Positions 1-8,473 of a stretch of 64,000 nucleotides of DNA are shown here, piece after piece. This DNA is from Robertmurraya sp. FSL R5-0851 (GTDB taxonomy: Bacteria; Bacillota; Bacilli; Bacillales; Cytobacillaceae), in NCBI RefSeq assembly GCF_038002965.1, contig NZ_JBBOOE010000001.1:3329001-3393000 (forward strand). Reading direction: 5' to 3'. The translations under genes were made by a program, and so were the position numbers. Positions within the stretch are counted from its first letter, which is position 1. Every line of letters starts with the position of its first letter. The notes under the pieces are model-generated. The model made no database searches and had not been told where the DNA came from. It saw nothing but the letters and a program-made list of their open reading frames with translations.

Positions 1-1
1 C

Positions 2-1060
2 TTAAACGCCGTAACAAATAACAAAAAAGATCTCGAGGTGGTTGCTGCAGAAGCAAAAATGTCAGGTAAAGTAATCCTTTTACTTGATGAAGTCCACCGT
101 CTCGATAAAGCAAAGCAAGATTTTCTTCTTCCACATTTAGAAAATGGTGCCATTGTCTTAATTGGGGCAACGACTAGCAATCCGTATCATGCCATTAATC
201 CAGCGATTCGTAGTCGATGCCAAATCTTTGAACTAAAGCCATTAACAGCTGAGGAAATAATAAAAGCACTTAATCATGCCTTGAATGATAAAAACCGGGG
301 ATTAGGAAATTACAATGTGCACATATCAAATGAAGCAAAAGAACATTTTGCAAGTGCTTCAAACGGCGATGTAAGAAGTTCTCTTAATGCCCTTGAACTT
401 GCCATTATTTCTACGGAACCTGATGAGCATAGTGTTATTACCATTACTCTTGAAATAGCTGAAGAATGCCTACAAAAGAAGAGCTTTTCACACGACCGCG
501 ATGGGGATGCTCATTACGATGTTCTTTCTGCTTTTCAAAAATCAATACGAGGTAGTGATGTAAATGCAGCACTTCATTATTTAGGAAGACTCGTAGTCGC
601 AGGTGATTTAGTTAGCATCAGTAGAAGATTGATCGTTATAGCGTATGAAGACATTGGTCTTGCCAATCCTCAGGCTGGTGCGAGAACCTTGGCTGCCATC
701 GAAACAGCAGAACGTCTAGGATTTCCTGAAGCTCGAATTCCTTTGGCTAACGCTGTTATTGAGTTATGTCTTTCTCCTAAGTCTAATTCTGCCTATAAAG
801 CATTGGACCTTGCGATTGCCGATATTGAAGCAGGTCTAAGCGGTGAAGTGCCCTTACATTTGAAGGATGCCCATTATAAAGGAGCCGCCTCCCTAGGAAG
901 AGGGATTGATTACTTATATCCACATGATTATGAAAACGGCTGGGTTAAACAGCAGTACTTACCTGACAAAATCAAAAAGAAGATTTATTTTAAGCCGAAA
1001 AAAACCGGCAAGTTCGAGCAAGCACTTGCTTCTATCTATGAAAAGCTGATGAAAAATTAA
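2..1060 (+). CDS. rarA: Replication-associated recombination protein A (RarA/MgsA), 5' truncated by window edge
   Basis: This is the C-terminal 352 residues of a RarA/MgsA-family AAA+ ATPase, which acts at stalled replication forks and is related to clamp loaders and RuvB. The reading frame is open from base 2, so the true start and the Walker A motif lie upstream of the window; the internal GTG at base 38 is not the start. The Walker B/DExH-type motif LLLDEVHRLDK is near the new N-terminus, followed by the sensor 1 region GATTSNPYHAINPAIRSRC with its arginine finger, and the C-terminal tetramerisation domain with IAYEDIGLANPQA. It is transcribed toward tcdA and the two genes share a terminator between them. 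The family assignment is secure. Confidence 0.95.
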   Translation, partial: LNAVTNNKKDLEVVAAEAKMSGKVILLLDEVHRLDKAKQDFLLPHLENGAIVLIGATTSNPYHAINPAIRSRCQIFELKPLTAEEIIKALNHALNDKNRGLGNYNVHISNEAKEHFASASNGDVRSSLNALELAIISTEPDEHSVITITLEIAEECLQKKSFSHDRDGDAHYDVLSAFQKSIRGSDVNAALHYLGRLVVAGDLVSISRRLIVIAYEDIGLANPQAGARTLAAIETAERLGFPEARIPLANAVIELCLSPKSNSAYKALDLAIADIEAGLSGEVPLHLKDAHYKGAASLGRGIDYLYPHDYENGWVKQQYLPDKIKKKIYFKPKKTGKFEQALASIYEKLMKN

Positions 1061-1088
1061 CGGACAAGGTGTATGCTTGTCCGTTTTT
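1059..1088. terminator. Bidirectional terminator between rarA and tcdA
   Basis: The inverted repeat ACGGACAAG / CTTGTCCGT with a 7-base loop is followed by TTTTT on the plus strand. It separates the convergent genes rarA and tcdA. Confidence 0.8.
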
Positions 1089-1094
1089 ACTCGC

Positions 1095-1862
1095 CTATTC
1101 ACTATCTTTAACCGTAGAAATTTTTATGTCTTTTAATAGCTCACGGATGACATAGCTTGCCATAATAAGACCAGCAACGGATGGCACGAAGGCATTCGAA
1201 GAAGGTGGCATCTTTGCCTTTCTTATCTCTGCATCCTCTTTCCCAACTACTTTTCGAACATCCTCGCGAATGACGATCGGGCTTTCATCTGAAAAAACTA
1301 CTGGTATCCCTTTTCTGATACCTTCTTTACGTAACCGTGTACGAATAACCTTTGCAATTGGATCCGTATGTGTTTTTGAAATATCCGCAATTTGGAAACG
1401 AGTAGGATCCATTTTATTAGCGGCTCCCATACTTGAGATCATTGGTATATTTCGCTTTAAACACTCTTTCATGAGATGAATTTTGTACGAAATGGTATCT
1501 GAAGCATCCACTACGAAATCAAGACCGTATTGAAAGATTTCTTCATACGTCTCCTCTGTATAAAACATTTTTAATGAAATGACTTCACACTCAGGATTGA
1601 TATCCATTATGCGTTCTTTCATCAAATCGGCTTTGGGCCTCCCAACTGTAGAAAGTAAGGCAATAATTTGACGATTCACATTTGTAATGTCGACATCATC
1701 TTTATCAATTAAAATGAGACGCCCCACGCCAGACCGTGCTAGTGCCTCAGCAGAAAACGAACCTACTCCACCGATTCCTAATACAGCAACCGTACTTCCT
1801 TTTAATGTATCTATTCCTTCCTTTCCAATCGCAAGTTCATTGCGGGAAAATTGGTGCAACAT
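1095..1862 (-). CDS. tcdA: tRNA threonylcarbamoyladenosine dehydratase (TcdA/CsdL, YrvM)
   Basis: This 255-residue protein belongs to the E1-like ThiF/MoeB/HesA superfamily. TcdA uses ATP to dehydrate t6A37 of tRNA to cyclic ct6A. The nucleotide-binding loop VAVLGIGGVGSFSAEALARS lies near residue 30 and is followed by the LILIDKDDVDITNVNRQ segment that carries the conserved Asp and Arg of E1 enzymes. The ATG start is preceded by GGAG nine bases upstream. In B. subtilis the orthologue yrvM has the same neighbours (rarA/yrvN on one side, 6S RNA and aspS on the other). There is no catalytic Cys-dependent E2/sulfur partner nearby, which fits TcdA rather than ThiF or MoeB. Confidence 0.92.
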   Translation of the reverse strand: MLHQFSRNELAIGKEGIDTLKGSTVAVLGIGGVGSFSAEALARSGVGRLILIDKDDVDITNVNRQIIALLSTVGRPKADLMKERIMDINPECEVISLKMFYTEETYEEIFQYGLDFVVDASDTISYKIHLMKECLKRNIPMISSMGAANKMDPTRFQIADISKTHTDPIAKVIRTRLRKEGIRKGIPVVFSDESPIVIREDVRKVVGKEDAEIRKAKMPPSSNAFVPSVAGLIMASYVIRELLKDIKISTVKDSE

Positions 1863-1981
1863 CTTTCATCACTCCAAGCATCTATATTTATGTAATAGGG
1901 TTCTTAACTTATTTTTCTCGATATGACTATACCATACTCACAAACAAAAACAAGTCTAGGTTCAATCTATACGGAACATAA

Positions 1982-2013
1982 AAAAACCCCTATGCTGATA
2001 GTAGCATAAGGGT
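1982..2013 (-). terminator. Terminator of the 6S RNA gene
   Basis: On the minus strand the stem CCCTTATGCT / AGCATAGGGG is followed by a run of seven T. It lies just downstream of the 6S RNA 3' end and upstream of tcdA. Confidence 0.85.
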
Positions 2014-2034
2014 GAAAGGTTATGTAAATAAATT

Positions 2035-2218
2035 AAGAATCCCAATCGTGCCGTCGCTCGATGCCTTCGTTTTGAGCCCGCATAAGCAGGTGGGTGTTCT
2101 GTTTCAAGCTTTTGTAAGTCCTAAGCCAAAGGCATTTACGCCACTCGAAAACTCAAACTCCCGTAGTAAAGCTGTTGGTCAAAACTTTAGGTAATACCAC
2201 GAACACATCAGGATTCTT
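2035..2218 (-). ncRNA. ssrSA: 6S RNA (SsrSA/BsrA type)
   Basis: There is no protein gene in the roughly 400 bases between tcdA and aspS. The minus strand reads AAGAATCCTGATGTGTTCGT at one end and GGGATTCTTAA at the other, giving an AAGAATCC/GGATTCTT closing stem. Inside are ACTACGGGAGTTTGAG and GGCTTAGGACTT, blocks I recall from Bacillus 6S-1 RNA. The rod-like fold around a large internal bulge mimics an open promoter and sequesters housekeeping RNA polymerase. B. subtilis ssrSA lies in exactly this position between aspS and yrvM. Ends are taken from the closing stem, so they are good to a few bases. A strong terminator follows. The plus-strand ORF here is not a gene. Confidence 0.9.
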
Positions 2219-2266
2219 ATGTTTGAATAAACTATAACACACCTTTAGGTAAGTTTCAAGATGACT

Positions 2267-4045
2267 CTATTGTACCGTAATATTACGTTTTAATGACAGA
2301 TGAAGGTCAGAAAGCTGTGCCTCGCTCACTTCACCCGGCGCATCTGTTAATAAACAGCTTGCACTAGCTGTTTTTGGAAACGCAATCGTATCTCTTAAAT
2401 TGGTTCTGCCTGCTAAAAGCATGATGAGTCTGTCTAGCCCAAGAGCAATTCCACCATGTGGAGGCGTTCCATATTCAAAAGCCTCAAGTAAGAAGCCAAA
2501 CTGAGCTCTCGCTTCCTCTGGAGAAAATCCTAAAATACTGAACATTTTTTCCTGAACATCTCTTTCAAAAATACGCAGAGATCCTCCCCCAAGTTCATAG
2601 CCATTCAATACAAGATCATACGCTTGTGCACGAACAAGAGCTGGATTTTCATCTAATAAGTGAAGGTCCTCTCTCACTGGCATCGTAAATGGATGGTGAG
2701 CTGCATAATAACGACCATCTGCCTCATCGTACTCAAGTAATGGCCAATCGGTAATCCATAAGAAGTTGAATTTGCTTTGATCAATTAATTCAAGCTCTTT
2801 CCCAAGTTTTAATCGAAGGGCACCTAATGCATCAGCCACCACACTCTTTTTATCAGCTACAAAAAGAAGTAGGTCTCCCGTTTCAATTGACAACGCAGAC
2901 TTTAAAGCCGCCTGTTCTTCTTCTGTAATAAATTTGGAGATTGGTCCTTTTAGTCCGTCCTCTTCCGCTTTTAACCACGCCAAACCTTTTGCTCCATAGA
3001 CAGCAACAAATTCAGTTAAAGCATCGATATCTTTACGAGAATACTTGGTCGCAGCCTGCTTCACATTAATAGCCTTTACTTGGCCGCCTGATGAAACCGC
3101 ACCTGCAAAAACCTTAAAGCTAGAATTCTTCACGATCTCTGATAAATCTACTAACTCCATACCAAAACGAGTGTCTGGCTTATCGGAACCAAAACGTGCC
3201 ATCGCCTCTTGGTATGGCATACGAGCAAACGGTGTTTCCACTTGCAATCCCTTTACCTTTGACATCATTTCACTCATCATGTCTTCCATTAAGGAAATGA
3301 TATCATCTTGACTCATAAAGCTCGTTTCAATATCTATTTGAGTAAATTCAGGCTGTCTGTCTGCACGAAGATCTTCATCACGGAAGCATCTTGCAATTTG
3401 ATAATACCTTTCAAAACCACCCACCATAAGAAGTTGTTTAAATATTTGCGGTGATTGCGGCAAGGCATAAAACTCACCTGGATGAACACGACTAGGTACT
3501 AAATAATCACGCGCACCCTCCGGTGTACTTTTGGTTAAAATTGGAGTTTCTACATCTAAGAACCCTTCGCGATCAAGGAAGTTACGAACAATTTGAGTAA
3601 CTTGATGACGCATTTTAAATGTTTCAAACATGGCAGGTCTTCTAAGATCTAAGTATCGATATTTCAAGCGAACATCTTCGGATACATCTGTTTGGTCTGC
3701 AATTGTAAATGGAGGTGTTTTTGCCTCGTTAATTATAGTAACGTGCTTTGCGTGTACTTCGATTTTTCCTGTTTGCAGGTTTTCATTTATCGTTCCAGCT
3801 TCTCTAGCAATAACTGTTCCAACTATATTTAGAACATACTCATTTCGAATTTTTTCTGCTAGTGCTAGAGCTTCTGGTGAAACCTCTGGATTGAACACCA
3901 CTTGAATAATTCCAGTACGGTCACGCAAATCAATAAAAATTAATCCACCCAAATCACGGCGTCTTTGCACCCATCCTTTTAATGTAATACTTTCTCCAAT
4001 ATGCTGTTCTGTTACCTCTCCACAAAAATACGTTCTACCGTACAT
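2267..4045 (-). CDS. aspS: Aspartate--tRNA ligase
   Basis: AspS charges tRNA-Asp with aspartate. At 592 residues it has the usual length of bacterial AspRS. The order is an N-terminal OB-fold anticodon-binding domain ([20 protein letters not shown], about residues 24-43), class II motif 2 around [16 protein letters not shown], a bacterial GAD insertion domain, and class II motif 3 [14 protein letters not shown] near the C-terminus. The ATG is preceded by AAGGGAGA. It starts five bases after the hisS stop codon, so the two synthetases form one operon that is expected to be controlled by the T-box leader ahead of hisS. Confidence 0.98.
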   Translation of the reverse strand: MYGRTYFCGEVTEQHIGESITLKGWVQRRRDLGGLIFIDLRDRTGIIQVVFNPEVSPEALALAEKIRNEYVLNIVGTVIAREAGTINENLQTGKIEVHAKHVTIINEAKTPPFTIADQTDVSEDVRLKYRYLDLRRPAMFETFKMRHQVTQIVRNFLDREGFLDVETPILTKSTPEGARDYLVPSRVHPGEFYALPQSPQIFKQLLMVGGFERYYQIARCFRDEDLRADRQPEFTQIDIETSFMSQDDIISLMEDMMSEMMSKVKGLQVETPFARMPYQEAMARFGSDKPDTRFGMELVDLSEIVKNSSFKVFAGAVSSGGQVKAINVKQAATKYSRKDIDALTEFVAVYGAKGLAWLKAEEDGLKGPISKFITEEEQAALKSALSIETGDLLLFVADKKSVVADALGALRLKLGKELELIDQSKFNFLWITDWPLLEYDEADGRYYAAHHPFTMPVREDLHLLDENPALVRAQAYDLVLNGYELGGGSLRIFERDVQEKMFSILGFSPEEARAQFGFLLEAFEYGTPPHGGIALGLDRLIMLLAGRTNLRDTIAFPKTASASCLLTDAPGEVSEAQLSDLHLSLKRNITVQ

Positions 4046-4050
4046 GTTCC

Positions 4051-5331
4051 CTATCTCCCTTTTTTAAAGATTGCTGAAAATTCTTCCATAAATGTATCTA
4101 ACGGTACTTCAATTTGATTTCCACTTTCCATGTCCTTCACGCTGATTTTATTCGCTTGAAGTTCATCGTCTCCAAGGACTGCTACATACTTGGCTTGCAA
4201 GCGATCGGCTGTTTTCAACTGAGCTTTGATTTTTCGATCAAGATAATCTCGTTCTGCTGAATAACCTGCTTTACGGAGTTCATGCAAAAGCTTTACAGTA
4301 TAGTCCTTGGCTGCCTCTCCTAATGAAGCGACATAACAATCAATTCCCTGTGTCACCGGAAGTTCAATTCCTTCTGCCTGAAGGGCTGCCAAACAGCGTT
4401 CAATACTAAGGGCAAAGCCAATACCCGGGGTTTCAGGACCACCACTTTCTTCTACAAGTCCATTGTAACGTCCCCCGCCACAAAGAGTCGTGATGGCTCC
4501 AAATCCTTCAGCATCACTCATAATTTCAAAAGCCGTTTGATTGTAGTAATCTAAGCCCCTTACAAGATTTGGATCGACTTCAAAATCAATTCCTAGGTCT
4601 GTTAAAAATTGTTGAACTTTATCAAAGTATTTTTTAGAATCGTCATTTAAGTATTGTAGGATAGATGGTGCTGTAGCCATAAGCTCGTGGTCACGATCTT
4701 TTTTACAATCAAGAATCCGAAGCGGATTTTTTTCTAATCTCGATTTACAATCGCCACAAAATTCATCAATTCTTGGTGAAAAATGATTGATTAAAGCATC
4801 TCTGTGAGCGTTTCTACTTTCCTTATCACCAAGGCTATTGATAATTAGCTTTAGCTTTTTCAGGCCTAAAGATTGATAAATACTCATAGCGAGAGCGATA
4901 ACCTCTGCATCAATAGCGGGATCTGCACTCCCTAATGCTTCCACACCAAACTGAACAAACTGACGGTATCTGCCTGCCTGTGGTCTTTCATAACGGAACA
5001 TCGGCCCCATGTAAAAAAGTTTCACTGGTTGGATAGCATATCCAAACATTTTATGTTCAACAAAAGATCGTACCGCAGCTGCCGTTCCCTCTGGACGAAG
5101 AGTTAAACTTCTTCCTCCACGGTCCTCAAACGTATACATTTCCTTCTGAACAATATCCGTTGTATCGCCTACACCCTTCGTAAACACTTCTGTATGTTCA
5201 AAGATCGGTGTACGAATCTCTTTATATTGAAATCTCTCGCATAAATCTCTAGCAACCGTTTCAATAAATTGCCATTTTTCAACTTCTCCTGGGAGAATAT
5301 CTTGCGTTCCTCTTGGTAGCTTTAACGCCAT
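4051..5331 (-). CDS. hisS: Histidine--tRNA ligase
   Basis: HisS charges tRNA-His. The 426-residue protein has class II synthetase motif 1 (N-terminal region with [11 protein letters not shown]), motif 2 around [18 protein letters not shown], the histidine-binding [15 protein letters not shown] block (HisA motifs) and [14 protein letters not shown], then the C-terminal anticodon-binding domain. The ATG follows AGGAGGGG. It is the first gene of the hisS-aspS operon and is preceded by a T-box leader, so expression should rise when the cognate tRNA is uncharged. Confidence 0.98.
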   Translation of the reverse strand: MALKLPRGTQDILPGEVEKWQFIETVARDLCERFQYKEIRTPIFEHTEVFTKGVGDTTDIVQKEMYTFEDRGGRSLTLRPEGTAAAVRSFVEHKMFGYAIQPVKLFYMGPMFRYERPQAGRYRQFVQFGVEALGSADPAIDAEVIALAMSIYQSLGLKKLKLIINSLGDKESRNAHRDALINHFSPRIDEFCGDCKSRLEKNPLRILDCKKDRDHELMATAPSILQYLNDDSKKYFDKVQQFLTDLGIDFEVDPNLVRGLDYYNQTAFEIMSDAEGFGAITTLCGGGRYNGLVEESGGPETPGIGFALSIERCLAALQAEGIELPVTQGIDCYVASLGEAAKDYTVKLLHELRKAGYSAERDYLDRKIKAQLKTADRLQAKYVAVLGDDELQANKISVKDMESGNQIEVPLDTFMEEFSAIFKKGR

Positions 5332-5378
5332 TTGGAACCCCTCCTAGCTATTTTTATGTAAAATTTAATTGTAAGAAT

Positions 5379-5640
5379 GCAAAAAACTCCCGTCCCTTGT
5401 ACTATTACATACAAGGGACGAGAGTTAATATCCCGTGGTGCCACCCTAATTGAAGCAGCTCAAAAAAGCCACTTCCACTTTTACAGTTAACGCCTGTCAA
5501 CGTTCCTCTCCTACTAAATCACACGATCGTTCGAAGCGAAGCCTACGGAGTGTTCTTTCATTAAGCCACAATGCGGAAATGTTTTCAGCCTATCGACATT
5601 TCCTCTCTTTTCACGTGGAAGTTTAATTACTTTGCTCCAT
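5379..5640 (-). promoter_or_regulatory. T-box leader of the hisS-aspS operon
   Basis: The minus strand upstream of hisS carries the T-box core AGGGTGGCACCACGGG and, after it, a strong terminator hairpin (ACTCTCGTCCCTTGTA with its complement, then TTTTTT). The T-box bulge pairs with the free CCA end of an uncharged tRNA and prevents terminator formation. Stem I can be drawn with GGAG/CTCC below and ATTAA/TTAAT above an internal loop containing AGTA opposite GAAAGAACAC. A CAC triplet (His) lies in that loop and would fit hisS, but I cannot fix the specifier register by eye. The leader fills the gap before yrzK. Confidence 0.9.
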
Positions 5641-5717
5641 CAAACGGTTATTCGTCTTTTAATATTAGTTTATATATTACGTTCGAGTATTCAGAATGTC
5701 AAGATATATTACAAAAC

Positions 5718-5894
5718 TTACGATCTCTCTAATCTTTTTTTCAGCTTTTTCACATCTCGAATCGATAGACCAAACTCACTTGCTAACTCTACCATATTGG
5801 AGTTTTTTTCTTTTTGGATAAAGTCATGAAAATCGACACCAAAAATTTGATTATCTCCATCATGTGTAGAAAAAGCCTTATCACTATATCTCAT
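5718..5894 (-). CDS. yrzK: Small conserved protein YrzK-like, helix-turn-helix-like
   Basis: A 58-residue ORF begins at an ATG preceded by GGGGTGATAAC. The protein starts MRYSDKAFSTHDGD and ends MVELASEFGLSIRDVKKLKK-type helix-turn-helix-like sequence (EFGLSIRDVKKLKKRLERS). Its position between hisS and the SH3b amidase matches B. subtilis yrzK, and the length is similar. The C-terminal half resembles a sigma-factor-like or Xre-like HTH, but it is too short to assign DNA binding with confidence. No function is known to me. Confidence 0.72.
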   Translation of the reverse strand: MRYSDKAFSTHDGDNQIFGVDFHDFIQKEKNSNMVELASEFGLSIRDVKKLKKRLERS

Positions 5895-6104
5895 ATGTTA
5901 TCACCCCGTCTATTGTATCCCCTTTAGTTTGTCCCTTTTTTTAGAAAAAGTTTCAGCTGATTAACATTGTTTATTAATTTATAGGGAAAAAATACTCTCA
6001 TCGTATTAACATATGTAAATTCTTCCTTTATTATAGAGGTTGGTACTTAACACTTTATACATCAATACCCTTACTTACCATTTATCAGGGAGGGAGATTC
6101 ACAC

Positions 6105-7859
6105 TTGTACAAAAATAAATACATATTGTTTTTCCTGACGTTTCTTCTTTTATGTAGTCCATTCCCCATCAAACCTGACTCCGCATTTGCTGAAGGGTCA
6201 ACCGTTGAGATTACAACTGACACGTTAAATGTCAGGGAAGGACCTGGACTTAGTTATCAGGTCATTTCGGTTGTAAAACGAGGCGACCGTTTTTCTGTAA
6301 TAGAGGAAAAATCGGATTGGATTCAAGTATCCTTAAATTCCTCTGGAAAAAAGGGTTGGGTAGCCGCTTGGCTTGTTAAAAAACATTCCGCAATTGAATC
6401 TTCGTCGTCAAAAAGTGGAATCGTAACAGCAAATCAACTCCGAGTTCGTTCAGGTCCAAGCACCTCTTATAAGGTTGTAACAACTTTATCTCAAGGGGCT
6501 ACCGTCACGATTAACAAAACAGAATCAAACTGGCATCAAATTAAAACTTCTAGTGTAACAGGATGGGTAGCAGCAGAATTTATTGAGGAGATAAAGACTG
6601 ACACCGGAGGCTCAAGCAGTAGTAGTCAGCAGACTGGAAAGATAACTACAAACAATTTAAATGTTCGTTCTACCGCTTCCACATCAGGGACTATTCTCGG
6701 AAAGCTTCAAAAAGGTAGCACGGTTTCCATTCAAAGTGTGGAAAGCAATTGGGTAAAGATCCAATATAATGGACAAGCTGCCTGGATTAGTAGAGAGTTT
6801 GTCGAAATTAGCTCTACTTCATCTCAACCTTCCGTTCCAAATGATACAAACACGGATTCTTCTAGTGGGGTGGTGATTGGGACAATTACGGCCACTACTC
6901 TGAATGTTCGAAGCACTAGTTCCTTAAATGGTAAAATCATAGGAACAGTTTCTAAAGGACAAGCTTTTAACATTTTAGCTGAAGAAAATAATTGGGCAAA
7001 AATCAAGTTGAAAAATGGTCAATTAGGTTGGGTGGCGAGTTGGTATCTTTCCAAAGAACAGTCATCAACAACTACTAAAGTGGATGTTGATGAAAATAGT
7101 ACAGCAACGATCCTTTATAACGGAACAAACATCAGAAAGTCTGCCACAACAAACAGTTCAGTCATTAGTAGAGCAAATGCCGGTGACGCTTTTACCGTTC
7201 TTTCTGTAAAAAAAGACTGGTACGAGATTCAGTTAAAAAATGGATCAAAGGGATTTGTAGCGGGATGGCTTGTAACAGTAAGTGGAACCTCTCAACAAAT
7301 AGAGAGACCTGGTGCCGAACAATACTTAAAAAATAAAGTGATTGTGATTGACCCTGGTCATGGCGGTCGAGATACAGGAGCTACTGGTATTAAAGGCAGC
7401 TATGAAAAGAACTTGACGTTGAAAACGGCTCAACTTTTATACGATAAACTAAAGACTGCTGGTGCAAACGTCATTATGACCCGAAATACAGATTCATATT
7501 TATCATTAAGCTCACGTGTTGGTATGTCACATACACATGCGGCTGATGCGTTCATCTCGATTCATTTTGATAGCATCCTTGACTCCTCGGTTCGAGGACT
7601 GACCTCTTATTATTTTCATAATTACCAGCAAAGTTTAGCTACTACTGTAGGTAAAGAGGTTGCAAGTTTTACAAAGCTAACAGATCGTGGTGTTCGCTAC
7701 GGAGATTATCATGTATTAAGAGAAAATAAACGGGCATCCGTACTTTTAGAATTAGGCTATTTAAGTAATTCTGCTGAAGAAACATTAGTCAATTCAGCGA
7801 GCTATCAAGCCAATGCAGCCACCGGAATTTATCAAGGGTTGGCAAAATTTTTTAAATAA
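6105..7859 (+). CDS. Secreted N-acetylmuramoyl-L-alanine amidase with five SH3b domains (YrvJ/LytH-like)
   Basis: This 584-residue exported cell-wall hydrolase cleaves the amide bond between MurNAc and the stem peptide. A signal peptide (KYILFFLTFLLLCSPFPIKP) ends near AFAEG. Five SH3b repeats follow, each opening with a LNVREGP/LRVRSGP/LNVRSTA-type block and closing with GWVAAWLV-type sequence (roughly residues 35-395). The Amidase_3 domain occupies about residues 405-584. It has the zinc ligands in VIVIDPGHGG, the Glu of YEKNLTLK, the His of FISIHFDS and the catalytic Glu of LLELGYLSN. The start is TTG, preceded by AGGGAGGGAG. B. subtilis yrvJ lies in the same place, next to yrzK and dtd. 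Confidence 0.93.
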   Translation: MYKNKYILFFLTFLLLCSPFPIKPDSAFAEGSTVEITTDTLNVREGPGLSYQVISVVKRGDRFSVIEEKSDWIQVSLNSSGKKGWVAAWLVKKHSAIESSSSKSGIVTANQLRVRSGPSTSYKVVTTLSQGATVTINKTESNWHQIKTSSVTGWVAAEFIEEIKTDTGGSSSSSQQTGKITTNNLNVRSTASTSGTILGKLQKGSTVSIQSVESNWVKIQYNGQAAWISREFVEISSTSSQPSVPNDTNTDSSSGVVIGTITATTLNVRSTSSLNGKIIGTVSKGQAFNILAEENNWAKIKLKNGQLGWVASWYLSKEQSSTTTKVDVDENSTATILYNGTNIRKSATTNSSVISRANAGDAFTVLSVKKDWYEIQLKNGSKGFVAGWLVTVSGTSQQIERPGAEQYLKNKVIVIDPGHGGRDTGATGIKGSYEKNLTLKTAQLLYDKLKTAGANVIMTRNTDSYLSLSSRVGMSHTHAADAFISIHFDSILDSSVRGLTSYYFHNYQQSLATTVGKEVASFTKLTDRGVRYGDYHVLRENKRASVLLELGYLSNSAEETLVNSASYQANAATGIYQGLAKFFK

Positions 7860-7946
7860 GGCTGATTTATTAAAGATTGTTGTTAAAATCCTAAAGCCGA
7901 TTTCAACGTGAAAATAGCCATTTTGCGCTAAAGAATGTAGTAAGCA

Positions 7947-7970
7947 GGCTCTTTTCTTAAGAAAAGAGCC
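7947..7970. other. Perfect palindromic hairpin downstream of the amidase gene
   Basis: GGCTCTTTTCTTAAGAAAAGAGCC is a self-complementary stem followed by TTAAATAAAA on the plus strand. It may act as a weak terminator for the amidase gene ahead of the stronger one next to dtd. Confidence 0.5.
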
Positions 7971-7979
7971 TTAAATAAA

Positions 7980-8010
7980 AAAAAGCGAGTTCAATTGAAC
8001 TCGCTTTTTA
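7980..8010. terminator. Bidirectional terminator between amidase gene and dtd
   Basis: AAAAGCGAGTTCAATTGAACTCGCTTTT is a perfect inverted repeat with A- and T-runs on both sides. It overlaps the 3' end of dtd and serves both convergent genes. Confidence 0.85.
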
Positions 8011-8448
8011 CTTGCTCTCAACGATCAGTGTTACAGGTCCGTCGTTAATAAGAGATACGTCCATCATAGCACCAAATTGACCTGTTTCTACCTTTACACC
8101 TAGATCCCGTAACCATTGATTAAATTGATCGTATATCACGCTTGCATGGTCTGGATGGGCCGCTTCCATGAAGTTAGGCCTTCTCCCTTTCCGACAATCA
8201 CCATATAAGGTGAACTGAGAAATTGACAATATTTCACCTTTCACTTGAGACAAGGATAAATTCATTTTCCCTTCCTGATCCTCAAACACACGAAGATTAA
8301 CGATTTTCTCTGCGACATACTTCGCGTCTTCTACTGTGTCACCATGAGTAATACCAACAAGAAGAACGAATCCTTTTGTAATTTCCCCTATTGTTTTACC
8401 ATCTACTGTCACGCTAGCTTCTTTGCTTCTTTGCACAACCACTCTCAT
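8008..8448 (-). CDS. dtd: D-aminoacyl-tRNA deacylase
   Basis: DTD hydrolyses D-amino acids, and mischarged glycine, from tRNA as chiral proofreading. The 146-residue length is typical. The two signature motifs are present: SQFTLYGDC (about residues 77-85) and [11 protein letters not shown] near the C-terminus, which together form the cross-subunit active site with its Gly-Pro dipeptide. The ATG is preceded by AAGGAG. It lies 25 bases after relA in the same direction, as in B. subtilis, so it is probably co-transcribed with relA. Confidence 0.97.
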   Translation of the reverse strand: MRVVVQRSKEASVTVDGKTIGEITKGFVLLVGITHGDTVEDAKYVAEKIVNLRVFEDQEGKMNLSLSQVKGEILSISQFTLYGDCRKGRRPNFMEAAHPDHASVIYDQFNQWLRDLGVKVETGQFGAMMDVSLINDGPVTLIVESK

Positions 8449-8473
8449 AAGAGTAAACTCCTTAACTTTCTTT

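Noticed and set aside
2012..2194. 60-codon plus-strand ORF between tcdA and aspS
   Set aside because: It is antisense to 6S RNA, which explains the conservation and structure.
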